This document shows, one piece after another, positions 1 through 9,613 of a DNA stretch of 35,091 bases. The notes under the pieces were generated by a model. That model did no database searches. It was not told the DNA's origin and saw only the letters and a program-made list of their open reading frames with translations. The stretch's first letter is position 1. Each line of letters starts with the position of its first letter. The DNA is from Gracilaria gracilis. Lineage: Eukaryota; Rhodophyta; Florideophyceae; Gracilariales; Gracilariaceae. Location of the stretch: positions 1 through 35,091 of the forward strand of contig JARGSG010000073.1 of assembly GCA_030374805.1 (NCBI GenBank), read 5' to 3'. Position numbers and translations under genes: made by a program.

Positions 1-995
1 GTAGCGGTCGAGGGCTCACCAGTACCCTGGGCATCCATCGGCGGGGGTGCAAACACCACGCGGTCGTGGGAGATGCGTTCATGATTTTGATCCATCTCGA
101 CAACGACAGTGTCGGGTTCAACCGCAATCGTCTTGAACGGTCCGTCCGCGACGGGTGAGAGTTTGTGGCGCTTCTCCTCGCCTGGGTTCCAGTACTCCTT
201 ACGGATGAAAGCATAATCTCCTGCTTTAAGGGCTGGCAGTTTGGTTGATGCTCGCGTGTCGAAATCATGCTTATAAGCGGCTTGTGAGCGCGCCATTGAC
301 CGTCGTGCGGCGGGGACCAGCTGTGAGAGCCAGGTCTTCCAGTCGTCACGGTATCCCTTTTTAGAAGGAAACTGATCCAGCGTAGGCTGTGTTTCGAGTG
401 CCCCAGGTGGTGGAGTACGAGAAAGAACCAGTTCAAATGGAGTAAGCTCCGTTGTACGGTGTACTTGAGTATTATACGCAAAGATTAGCGCATCGGTGAA
501 CAAGTCCCACGTAGTGGGGTGATCAGCTACGTATGAACGGAGAGCGGCCACCAGTGTCCGGTTATACTGTTCAGCCGGCCTATTACACTGGGGGTGATAG
601 GTGGTCGTAAAGAGATTCTTGACGTCCAGAATTCTGCACACATCCCCGAAAAATCGTGAGGCGAACTGTTTCCCGTTGTCGGAGAGTAGGTTAAACGGCG
701 GACCGTAGACAAATGCCCAGTGAGCTACAAAGGCTTGCGCCACCGTCAAGGACGAGATTCTGGGCAACGGCACAGTACGAACAAGTTTCGAAAAACGATC
801 CGTTATTACGAGTAAGAACTTATTGCGCCGCTTAGTAACGAGGAACGGGCCGAGGATGTCGATAGCTACGAACTCGAACGGCGCCCTTGCGAGGGACAGC
901 TTCAACTTCGTCGCATGGCGGCGGAGCTTGACGCGTTTCCGAGCGCAATCGGGGCAGAACCGCACAGTTGCGTAACAGTCTACAGCCATGGCTGG
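1..995 (-). pseudogene. pol: Ty3/gypsy integrase core and GPF/Y module (runs off window)
   Basis: The frame below the TAG at 996-998 is open to base 1 (first Met codon 987-989). It begins with the CxxC of the zinc module (RFCPDC), then the DDE core: Asp in AIDILGPF (codon 858-860), Asp in LLSDNGKQF (codon 678-680), and Glu in AEQYNRTL (codon 570-572). The last two are separated by 35 residues, the DD35E spacing. HPQCNRPAEQ corresponds to the usual HPQTNGQAER. Further down comes the GPF/Y module (KLSPVADGPFKTIAV), a hallmark of many Ty3/gypsy integrases. The enzyme would insert cDNA ends into the host chromosome. Any chromodomain would lie left of the window. Confidence 0.9.
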
Positions 996-2081
996 CTAAT
1001 AGAACCTCCTGCGGAGAGTAAGGTAAAGCTTCTTTCCACTCACATGGCCACTCAGCTTGGCGTAGTGCGATACGTGTAGTACCCTCGACTGTAAGGCGTG
1101 TGGTACCACTATCTGTAGAGATCCGGTCACCGTGCGAACGAGATATCCAACTTCATTCACCTGAAAAGGGAGGTTAGCTCCTCCATTGAGTTGTGCCCGA
1201 ATCTTCGTGCAATAGGGATCTCTGTAGTGTTCTCTAATCATCTCTTCCGTCGTGACGGGCACAAAGTTCCCTGGTGGGGGTTTCTCTGGTTCGCTGGCAG
1301 CGAGTGACTCATCCAGTTCCTGGTCCAACTCCGTATCATCGGGCCGGTCCTCTTCTACGTCCTTTTCTTCGCACAGCGAGGTATCTTCCATTTGTAAAAC
1401 AGGGAATCTCCTCGTCATCGACGGGTACAGCCTTCCCGTGGTAGAGAACCGCGAAAGCGCGTCTGCCTGGCTGTTGTTGACGCCCTTCTTGTAGGTGACG
1501 TCAAAGTCGAATTCTGCAAGGTGCAGTCTCCACCGCATTAAGCGGCCAGAAGGCTCTGATATGGAGTGTAGCCATCGTAACTGTGAGTGATCCGTGTAAA
1601 CGGGGAAGTGCGCGCCCATTAGGTAGGGGCGTACCGTACACAGCGCCCATACCACGGCGAGGCATTCCTTCTCCGAAACGGAGTAATTCTTCTCATGCAC
1701 GTTCAACGAACGGGACCAGTATCCAATTGGCTTGCTTTCCCCCTCTGGGGTGGTCTGAAACAAAGCACAACCTACCTGGTAGTCACTCGAATCCGTATCA
1801 ACGGTGTAGGTAAGTCCCGGCTTCGGCAGCGATAGAACCGGTGCTGAAGTAACTGCCTCTATGAGAGAGTTAAAGGCTTCCATCTGAACGGGTGTGAACG
1901 GCTCCAGCTTCGGCGGTTTTCCTTTCTCCAATAGCGCGTTGAGGGGTGCCGCAATGTCTGCGAAGTTGGGAATAAACCGTCTGTAGACGTTGACCAATCC
2001 AAGAAAGCATCTCAGTTCGGTTTGCGTCCGCGGTTCCGTTGCATGCTTCAGCGACTTCACTCGAGTTTCTTCGATCATGAG
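996..2081 (-). pseudogene. pol: Ty3/gypsy RNase H and integrase zinc-binding N-terminus
   Basis: After the RT connection (RCFLGLVNVYRRFIPNFA, APLNALLEKGK) this block shows RNase H: first acidic cluster VDTDSSDYQVGCALFQ, then GYWSRSLNVHEKNYSVSEKE with its Glu, YTDHSQLRWL with the third acid, and QADALSR with the last Asp. An acidic linker follows (EEKDVEEDRPDDTELDQELD), then the start of the integrase HHCC module (HVSHYAKLSGH). The frame stops at TAG 996-998, at a spot where family members usually have Trp in a RRFYWP-like motif, so a TGG to TAG change is likely. The CxxC half (RFCPDC) lies beyond that stop in the same frame. Confidence 0.9.
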
Positions 2082-3140
2082 TCATCCATGGCGGATTATG
2101 TGACCCAGATACTTGACAGTATCCGTGAAGAATTCGCATTTCTTCAGCTTGAGTGTTATTCCGGCGTCCCGTAAGGTAGCCATTTATCCCTAACATGGGT
2201 GAGGTGATCATCCAGATTATCTGAGAAGACGATGATGTCGTCGAGGTAGACGAGACACGTATGCCACTTGAAGCGGGCCAGTAGGATATCAATAGCACGC
2301 TGAAAAGTAGCGGGAGCGTTGGTCAAACCAAAGGGCATCCGTTTGAAACGGTAGAGGCCAGAATGACAGACAAAGGCAGTCTTGTCACGGTCCTGCTCTC
2401 TGACAGGCACCTGCAAGTATCCCCAATTAGCATCTAGTGCGGTGAATACGGTCGCGTTTTCGAGTGAATCGATGTATTCGTCCATACGTGGGATTGGGTA
2501 CACGTCCTTGACGGTGACAGCGTTCAGCCGACGGTGGTCGATGCAAAAACGCCAGGAACCATCCGGTTTCGGTGCCAGCACGACTGGAGATGCCCACGGC
2601 GAATGTGCCGGTTCAATGACGCCTGCGCGGAGCATTGTACCCACCTGGAACTGCTCTTCTGCTCTAGCTTTAGGCCCTACCATGTAGGGGTGTTGGGCTA
2701 TCGGCCGAGAGTTCGGGAGCAAATCAATCCGGTGCTCCGTGGCATCTATCTCTCCGAGCGAACCGTCCCACATAGTGGTGAACTCACGCAACATCTCACG
2801 CAGTTTCTCGCGGTGTGACTCCGGAACATGTCCGATATCAAGGTCCTCCAACTCCTTCACTGGGTCCAACCGATCATAACTCGTTGCGACGCGATTCTTC
2901 TCTGTGTTCGCAGTAGCGTTTTCCGAGCGACTCGGTGTTTGAGTTTCGACCACCTCCCCCTCATTAGAGTGAGCGAGACCGAGGACATCGGCGGATGTCA
3001 TCTTCGTCGGTACCAACGCAATTGGGTGAGGCATAACGGAGCCAATGACTTGGTTTTTACCAGATACTGGGTTGTTTTGCCAAGATTGGCAATCAGCACG
3101 TAAAACGGGTTATCCGGTTCCACTTGGACTACACCATTGG
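2082..3140 (-). pseudogene. pol: Ty3/gypsy reverse transcriptase
   Basis: The clear block runs from about 3080 to 2156. It has the linker typical of the family (HRIDLLPNSRPIAQHPY), SPWASPVVLAPKPDGSWRFC, IDHRRLN, the first catalytic Asp in FTALDANWGYLQV, MPFGLTNAPATFQR, and the YLDDIIVFSD box with two catalytic Asp. Around 2183 the frame changes: the thumb/connection part (LRDAGITLKLKKCEFF, VKYLGHII) continues one frame over until a TGA at 2082-2084. Another frame change lies upstream near 3080-3130, at an A5 run, since the family-typical lead-in (NPFYVLIANLGKTTQYLV) is in a different frame from the RT. RT would copy the element RNA to cDNA in cytoplasmic particles. Catalytic residues are kept but the ORF is not. 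Confidence 0.92.
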
Positions 3141-3305
3141 CAATGGCAAGAGTGTATTTATCATACAACGACGCGGCAGTGGTTGGACGATTCGTAAGCC
3201 GTATTGACGGGCATTAACCGGTACCCATATTTGAGACTCCGGGGGCACGCGAGTAGCGGACGCAACACGAAGCTTCGTGGATTCCCGAGAATTCGGCGGT
3301 GCCTC

Positions 3306-3943
3306 CTACGCTGCTGGAAGAAGTACGTGCTTCTTGGAGGCACTCCTCAAAGGACGACGAACAATCGGTACCGATGACCCATCTTCCATTTCCACCCGCC
3401 TCTGGCGGGGCCTAATGGCCTCAACAAAGCGGTCGCAAAAGTCACAACCCAAAATGACTGGGCCAGCCAAGGTCCGGCATATGACGAAGTCGAGCTTGAA
3501 TACGCATGAACCCAAGCGGATTACCAACTCAATTGTTCCAACCCTTGACAACGGGTTGTTATTCGCGTGGGCGACTTCAGGTATCACGCTACGGCGGATA
3601 TGTGACCGCAGTGTCGGCGGTAAAGCCATCTCCTCGATGAAATTCGGACCAGCACCTGTATCTAAGACAGTGAGAAATCGCACCATGAACTGGGGTGAAA
3701 GGCCAAGGTCGGCATACACCTTGTAATTGCGTTTGGCCATCACCATAACTCTATCCGGGAACCGGTTATTTCTTACCCGTATCCACGGACGACGCAGAAC
3801 ACCAAGGTGTTCCGAGTTCACGTCTTCGATGGCCTGCTTCTTCGAGAGGATTCGGACCGGGGAGCGAGGGAAGGACGCCTCAGGCGCCTTCAGCCTCAAC
3901 TCTGAGGGCGCCTCTCCAAGAGGGGAGACTCCCACATTTAGTT
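3306..3943 (-). pseudogene. Ty3/gypsy retroviral-type aspartic protease
   Basis: This block lies in the -1 frame relative to the end of gag and overlaps its TAA stop. It contains the aspartic protease active-site motif LDTGAG followed by hydrophobic residues (PNFIEEM) and, about 80 residues later, the flap/helix signature VILGCDF, where retropepsins carry the ILG(x)D/R motif. The enzyme would act as a homodimer and cut the Gag-Pol polyprotein inside particles. The frame closes at a TAG at 3306-3308 and coding-like sequence continues in the same frame past it (down to about 3190), consistent with a nonsense change rather than a natural end. The listed initiation at 3935 would be a GTG, so expression by frameshifting or an intact parental frame is more likely than independent initiation. 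Confidence 0.82.
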
Positions 3944-6050
3944 TTTCTGGGCGTGTTCCGCCGGAGGCGGCTGCTCAGAACTCTGGACCACCGGATCCGG
4001 CGCTGCCGTGGCCGAGGATTCTGCAGTTCGTTCCATAACGACACGAGGGTGTGAGGTCACCATGTTTTTGGCAATCGGAGCCGCAATGTTGCGTGGAATG
4101 TCCATCTTTTCGCGGATGTACGATGCCATCAGGACCGAAGATTTCTCCTCAGACGAGAGTGCTTCATAATTCGCGATGACTTGAGACCATTCACGCACGG
4201 TTAAAACGCACTGCGGTGACGTATGCCTTCGAGTGTAACAGAGGTGACAGATTAATCCACGAGGAGCGTTCGCATTCCGAGCGTTCGGGAATCGTACCGC
4301 CGAGCGGGAGTCCTGCCAGCCAGGCCGCGAACCGCGAGTTCCGCCGTTCTCATACGGGATACGAGGTGGAAGAACACGGTTCGAGTCTGTATATAGCAGT
4401 GTATCATCCGCCGCCGTTTGGTACGACGCTTCTGCGGTGGATGGGAGCTCCGTAGTCGGGATTGGTAACACGTCACTACGGGCGAACTGGACTTGATCAT
4501 ACTCCCGATTGGAGTGTTCATCAGCCATCATCGATGCAGACGGGGTTCCTGGTTTTAACATCAACGCTTTAGTGGACTTTGACCGGCTTGCCGGGACTCT
4601 TGCGCGCAACGCGTCGCCTTCGGCGCGTGCGTATTGCACAAGTTCCAAATACGTAATCTTACGGATCTCTTCCCGACGGCGGGCAACCAAGGTCCTTATA
4701 GCCGGGTCGAGCCCGTCGACAAACATTGTACAACGCTCTTGAGCGGAATAAACATTACCACTACGGTGGAACGCCTTATTCAAGCGCACCGAGTAATCGG
4801 TTTCTGTTTTGCCAGGGCGTTGTTTCGTATCTCACAGAGCGAGGATGGCCGACTGGATCGCAGAGCCAATGGCATAGAACCTCAGAAGGTACTGAAATGC
4901 TTCGGGCCAGCAGGTAACCCCTCCTTCGGAGGCACGTGACGAGCCTCTTACAGAGTTGTATTGATCCTCTGCCAGTCCACGCAGGAAATAAGGCAGCGCG
5001 ACAAACGCCTGTCCTTCATTCATCCCCAGGATGTCTTCTTCCGCTACAAAGCGTGCCAAGAAATCCAACACCAAAATGGGGTCCTCACCCGAGAACAGTT
5101 GGTTTCGAAGTGAGAGCTGCATTTGCTTGACGCAGTCCTTAACTTTTCCGGTTCCCCGGGGAGGTTCGGTCCAAAGAGGAGTTCTGCAAACGGTAATACG
5201 GGTACGAGAACAGCTTCTTATAAAGAGGGTTAGTAGGCTTCAACTCTTTCAATCCAGAGTGCTTCCTTCACTTCGTGCGGGCGCGGATCACACTTTGGGT
5301 GGCCGATGACCGCTTTGAGCGAGATGAACGCTCACGAGGGGCGTCTTCTACCGACGAGTAGGACGTGTCCGTCCCGGACGACCAACGAGAAGACCGTGAA
5401 GTAACTGAAGAGTCAGAATCGTAGTCCTTCCGCTCTTTGCGTGCCTTGGGATTACTGGCCTTCTTACCGCGATAGGAGAGAGTGGCTGGCTCTGCCAGAG
5501 GGTTAGCTCCAGCAAGGACAGTATGTTCGATCGTCTCCAGACGGGTGCGGAGGCAAGTGAACTTCTCAGCCACGTCCTCCACGAAGAGAGTTGGTCCTCC
5601 AAAAGCCTCAAGAAGAAAGTTGACATCACCACGCAATACGCGGAAATCCTCAGAAACAGTCTGCAAAGCAGCATCCTTCACCTTCTTTCGAAGAGAAGAA
5701 AGCTCCTTAGCAAGGGTAGCGTGGGCAGCCCGCAATGAGCGGAACTGCTCTTCCATAGTTAAGTGGGGGGTGTCATTGACAGTAGCCTTCAGAGGTGTCT
5801 CCGAAGTGGGAGCTACGGAAGGGACCGTACCTCCTACGATTGAGGCGGGACCAGCAACGGCAGGAGCCGGACCATCACCCCGACGAGGGTTAATCAACGA
5901 CGTGGGCGCAGGTTTAGGGATTGTCGGAGCGACGTCGGCATCCGGTACCCATTCAGTACGGGACCGTGAACGGGTCGGGATCCGCGAGGGAAGCGGCGGA
6001 TCCGTGCGTCCAGTCTGACTGCGCGTCCTCGGACGATCCGATGACGACAT
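3938..6050 (-). pseudogene. gag: Ty3/gypsy gag (capsid/nucleocapsid), broken
   Basis: The start chosen is the ATG at 6048-6050 (protein begins MSSSDRPRTRSQTGRT); an in-frame TTG upstream is not a credible eukaryotic start. The first open block runs to a TGA near 5268 and is Ser/Pro/Arg-rich with a coiled-coil-like stretch (LRAAHATLAKELSSLRKKVK). The capsid-like part (FSGEDPILVLDFLARFVAEE, then PYFLRGLAEDQY) is in another frame, so a frame change lies near 5150-5200. A TGA at 4832-4834 interrupts that frame, which then continues to a TAA at 3938-3940. The C-terminal part holds a CCHC zinc knuckle, CX2CX4HX4C (CHLCYTRRHTSPQC), typical of nucleocapsid. Gag would assemble virus-like particles and bind the element RNA. 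Two or more lesions argue against function. Confidence 0.85.
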
Positions 6051-6069
6051 AATCAAAACAACCGTATGA

Positions 6070-6087
6070 CGAGATAACCGACCGCCA
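6070..6087 (-). other. Candidate primer-binding site of the Ty3/gypsy element
   Basis: On the minus strand TGGCGGTCGGTTATCTCG begins with TGG, as a site complementary to a tRNA 3' CCA end must. It sits two bases after a CA dinucleotide (6090-6091) that could end the 5' LTR and about 20 bases upstream of the gag ATG. I cannot name the tRNA. The short distance to gag makes this a weak call. Confidence 0.3.
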
Positions 6088-6182
6088 ATTGGCTGGGGAT
6101 TCAAATAAACTTCCTAAAAGAGACAAACGATACGAGAGCAGTCTCGAGAATGAACCAAACTTCGGAATCAATCCAAAAGCAC

Positions 6183-6210
6183 GTTTTATAGGTTTGTAGA
6201 CCACTTTATA
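6183..6210 (-). promoter_or_regulatory. Two TATA boxes in the presumed LTR of the Ty3/gypsy element
   Basis: Minus-strand TATAAAG (6204-6210) and TATAAAAC (6183-6190) lie 130-160 bases upstream of the gag ATG, in the right place for the U3 promoter of an LTR ending near 6090. Not tested; the LTR limits are not proven. Confidence 0.4.
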
Positions 6211-6960
6211 GTGCAACGCCTTTGGCAGGAAAAGCAAAACAGCCACGAAGATGTTCGGAATCTTCCTCTCGGGGAGGTAGCACAGCGAACGGAGCATTCC
6301 GGGAATGAAAAGCCTAGTCGGGTGTAGACCGAGGTCAAACCGTCACGACGAGCGTCCGAGTGTACAGTGCGGACCGGGTACCGTGTAGAGACACGTGCGA
6401 AGAGTTGTCTCAAGACTGAGTCTCGTAAGAGTGGTACGGCGACGACACGATGTCGAACGGCGAGCCACGTGAGAGTGGGCAGTACAAAAAACCCAAAAAA
6501 GGGCAAAGGGGTCCATAAAAGTGGGGATAGGTGCGTAATACACAAACAAAACCCAATACTGGGGCAAGTATACGACAGTAGTCGAGACAACACACACATA
6601 CAGTGGTAATACTCTTAGTGCCATAAAGGTTGGTAACTTTACGTGAACAACGCGGTTTTCACTCCACTTGGAGGTGAAAAGTCTGCGAAGGCGTGATAGT
6701 TAAACCCAGGAAGCCCTTGCTTGACAAGGGTGATTTACTGAGGGAGCATAGCTCAACCTACTAAGTAGTGGGCTTGGCACGGCCCCTGACAGTGGGCGCG
6801 CCGGCCAGATAAAGTATCAAATATATCTAGTAAATACAGCAATGCTGGTGGCATCGCCTCCTGGGTATCCATGCAACAAGTGTTCATGTCACGCCCGCTG
6901 GGCGGTAGCTCAGGCCGTGCATCCCACGTGTACAACCTCAAAAACCGTCTGACCACAACA

Positions 6961-8052
6961 CCCCGCCAGCGGCGGTACAGCTCATATATCGACTCTACGC
7001 ATCAATGCGAAAAATTTACTAAGTCCTCAAAACCTCCTCTTACAAGTGTTGTCCTTCATATATCACCAACAACCGTAAATAGTGTAATACACTATTTGTT
7101 GTGACCCACATTGGTTATTGTGCCCCTGCCTTAATTTTGTTACCTTAATTAGTGTGCCCCAAATCTTTTGCAGTCACGGAGTGTACGTATCTTTGAAAAA
7201 CCATAGATACATGTAAGATAAACCCAAAGGATTAACCGTACAGTTTCATCTTTGCGGTCCTACTTTTTTTTAAAAATGAGAACTTTGAGAAGCATGTTTC
7301 TGAAAAAGAGCCCAAAGCCCTATAGCTTACTCACGTAGTCATTCGCATTAAAGGAATCATCATGATTTATGCTTCGTGTGATCAACTGTTTCAAACAAGA
7401 CGACGGGACATTAGGGTTGGTTTGAAAATTGTAACTCAATCTACGTCGATGAGCAGCAAAAGATTTATTCTTGCTAGAAGGCATAACGACATCACGGAAT
7501 TTGGTGCAGGGAGAAAAATTCTATTCGAGAAAATGTACTCAAACAATTCCTGCTCAATACAACCTCAAAACGTTTACTAGAAATTATGTATGTATAAACT
7601 GGTTGTAACAACAATGAACATTTGATGGTATAAAGAAATAGACAATAATAAAAGGACATGCTTCCACCAAAAAAAATCCGGGCTGTAACAGGATCACAGA
7701 AAGCCTTTTTCGGTATGAAATTTAGCTTTGAGCCAATGAACGTAGAAAATATAGACACAATCTGCAAAAGTCATTTTTTAATTTTCTCGAACTTACGTTA
7801 ATCCAGAAAAGAGTAAATTCGTTTTTTTGTGGCTAAGTATCAGACAAGAAAGTTAGAGTGTGTTTGCCTTCTATTGTTAAATATTAGTGGTTTTGTGATC
7901 CAATCACATCATGCATGCTAAGAGTATTTCAACGGCTCTGTGTGACAAGGCGCTTGTTTTAAATGAATTATTCATTTTCAATACAGTCTTGGACTAGAAT
8001 TTGAGTATTCTATGCATTGCGTTAAGAACTGAAAAATTACAAACAATTGCGA
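6961..8052. other. AT-rich spacer without recognisable gene
   Basis: Short open frames (60-90 codons) occur on both strands here but none has domain features, a signal peptide or biased composition. The sequence is AT-rich with poly-A and poly-T runs. I see no gene in it. Confidence 0.6.
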
Positions 8053-8161
8053 TAGATCTCCAGAACAGTAGCCAAAGCTACTGTTCTAGCTGGATTTGCT
8101 TAAATTAGTTTGGCATATTTAGCTAATTGCAAGTTTTGTATCCCTATAGGAGCCTTGCGAT
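8053..8161 (+). repeat. Dispersed hairpin repeat, copy A
   Basis: The block starts TAGATCTCCAGAACAGTAG and ends with GGAGCcTTGCGAT. A second copy lies at 17404-17520 with the same start (first 19 bases identical), shared blocks CTACTxTTCTAGCTGxATTT, GCTAATxGCxAGTTTT and a closing TAGGAGCxxTGCGAT. Copy A carries a perfect stem: AGAACAGTAG (8062-8071), six-base loop, CTACTGTTCT. It may be a small non-autonomous transposon or a structured RNA family. No tRNA-like A/B boxes were found. Confidence 0.6.
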
Positions 8162-8170
8162 AAAAATGGG

Positions 8171-8247
8171 GCACTCTGAGAGTGCACCTAGGTTAAAGGG
8201 CATGTCCTTTTGAATTAACCTGCGCCCGGCGCCGCGCCGGCCGCAGG
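8171..8247. repeat. Three consecutive palindromes
   Basis: GCACTCT-G-AGAGTGC at 8171-8185; AGGTTAAAGG ... TTAACCT at 8190-8221, whose inner arms AAAGG/CCTTT also pair; and the GC-rich CCTGCGcCCGGCG-CCG-CGCCGGcCGCAGG at 8219-8247, with 12 of 13 pairs matched. The last two share bases. The third stands out in an AT-rich setting. They follow directly on the end of hairpin repeat copy A. Confidence 0.7.
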
Positions 8248-8290
8248 TATGCCATATAATTCCAAAAAGGCCATTTTCCCCCGCTGCTCC

Positions 8291-8660
8291 CAGTCGAAAG
8301 TTTAGAAAAAAAGCCATTCAAATGTTTGACTGCTACTCAGAGAAAATGCTTCAATTTCACAAAAACCAGTCAAACAGTCAAAAATCATTCAAATGCAATA
8401 TGATATTGTTAGTTTTTTGCTGACATGTGTACGTGTGTGCGATGTGTTCCAAAGGGATTTACTACGTGTACAGTCGAAAATCAGTCAAACTTTGAGTGAT
8501 GTAGCATTCAAAGTTTGAATGCAATCAAACTTTGAACTGGGATGCCAGTCAAGAATGCTGACATCATTCAAAGCGGGAAAGAGGCAGCTTTCAAAAAGTG
8601 GAATCACATGACTGGTCAAGATTCCAAACATTCGAATATTTGACTGCAGCTGTCATTTGA
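8291..8660. repeat. Array of CAGTCAAA / CATTCAAA motifs on both strands
   Basis: About 18 copies of an octamer of the form CA(G/T)TCAAA or its complement TTTGA(C/A)TG occur in 370 bp, with near-matches such as CAGTCGAAA and CAATCAAA. Examples: CATTCAAATGTTTGACTG at 8315-8332 and CATTCAAAGTTTGAATG near 8505, which pair copies head to head; CAGTCAAACAGTCAAA near 8370 puts two in tandem. The array ends about 950 bp upstream of the NLR start and could be a regulatory array or the body of a small palindromic element. Ends show only weak inverted similarity. Confidence 0.65.
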
Positions 8661-9613
8661 GCGTAGAAACTATGCAAGTACTGTACACGTACAACATCTT
8701 TGCTATAGTGGAGCCACGCAAACGAATTATTTTAAGCAAGGTTCAGAGATCAGCAAGCAAGATTTCCGCAAAGCAGTGTTCGCACAGCGGCGATGGAGGA
8801 AGCGCATGTCATTGCCGAGATCAGTGTAACCCTGTAGGCAAAGGGAGCTCGACAGAACAAGAGAGGAGTACAAATACAAGTTCACGAGCGCAAACTTGCA
8901 GGCAGACGGCGCAGCGGCTGCAGGGGGCGCATGCGGACAAAAGCACTGGTCAGGGGGCCTTGTTATTTTTTCTAAGAAAGTGCCATGAAACCAGAGATAA
9001 AACGCAAGCAACGTGTCCAGCAATTGCGTCTGCGGTATTTTGCTATCCACTCAAACAAGAAAAAGCTCACATAATATGTATATATATTATACTGTCAGTA
9101 ATGCTTGTGAGCACAGCTGTCATCGATGGGCTTCAACGGGCGACGCCTTCGTTTTTGTTGTATCCAGCTCAAGGCGCGCTACGAGACTACCTCGAGAGTG
9201 GATCTCGCATCACAGGATTGCGTTATGCCAACAAACACCGCGTGGCTGCCGCCAATAGCCTGTGACCGTAACGATCTTTTGTCTCCTTGTGGTAGAAGAA
9301 GCCTCCTGCGATGCCAACTGAGAGCTGCAAGCAAACTTACGCGGCGCTCTGCGCCACACATTTAATTCCAAGAGTTGGCCATCGTGGAGCCTTACTGTGC
9401 CAACTCAGCGCGTCAGACATGGCTGTGCGCCTTTCCGCTTCGATTTGTAAATACTTTTAGGAAGCATTGCTGGACCGATGTGAATTCATTTCTTATAAGA
9501 CTAAGACACTCTCGCACCGCACCCCAGTCATTCACGTTCTGTTCGCAGAGCTCCTTGTACCGCCATCGATCACCGTTTATTCATCCTACCGTCATTTGCG
9601 TACCGAAAAAACC
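8661..9613 (+). promoter_or_regulatory. Region upstream of the NLR gene
   Basis: This stretch should hold the promoter and 5' UTR of the gene starting at 9614. A TATA-like CTTATAAGA lies at about 9490-9499, roughly 120 bp before the chosen ATG. A 197-codon open frame (8672-9265) runs through it but its composition shows no domain, signal or repeat pattern, so I do not call it a gene. Confidence 0.35.

Larger units (their letters stand above)
1..6960 (-). mobile_element. Degenerate Ty3/gypsy LTR retrotransposon, 3' end outside window
   Basis: Reading the minus strand from about 6.9 kb down to base 1 gives, in order, a possible 5' LTR/leader, gag, aspartic protease, reverse transcriptase, RNase H and integrase. 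This domain order (integrase after RNase H) defines Ty3/gypsy (Metaviridae) elements, as opposed to copia. The coding part is broken by several in-frame stops (5265-5268 area, 4832-4834, 3306-3308, 2082-2084, 996-998) and frame changes (about 5150-5200, 3938-3945, 3080-3200 and 2183), so this copy looks dead. The upper boundary is uncertain: a minus-strand TG start near 6960 is only a guess. The 3' LTR would lie to the left of base 1, so I could not compare two LTRs or date the insertion. Confidence 0.9.

Noticed and set aside
6720..6790. GGGAGCATAGCTCAACCTA, tRNA-like start
   Set aside because: No anticodon stem or T-arm follows at the right distance; taken as part of the presumed LTR.
8672..9265. 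A 197-codon plus-strand open frame upstream of the NLR gene
   Set aside because: No domain, no signal peptide, mixed composition; it overlaps the presumed promoter of the NLR. Kept as non-coding.
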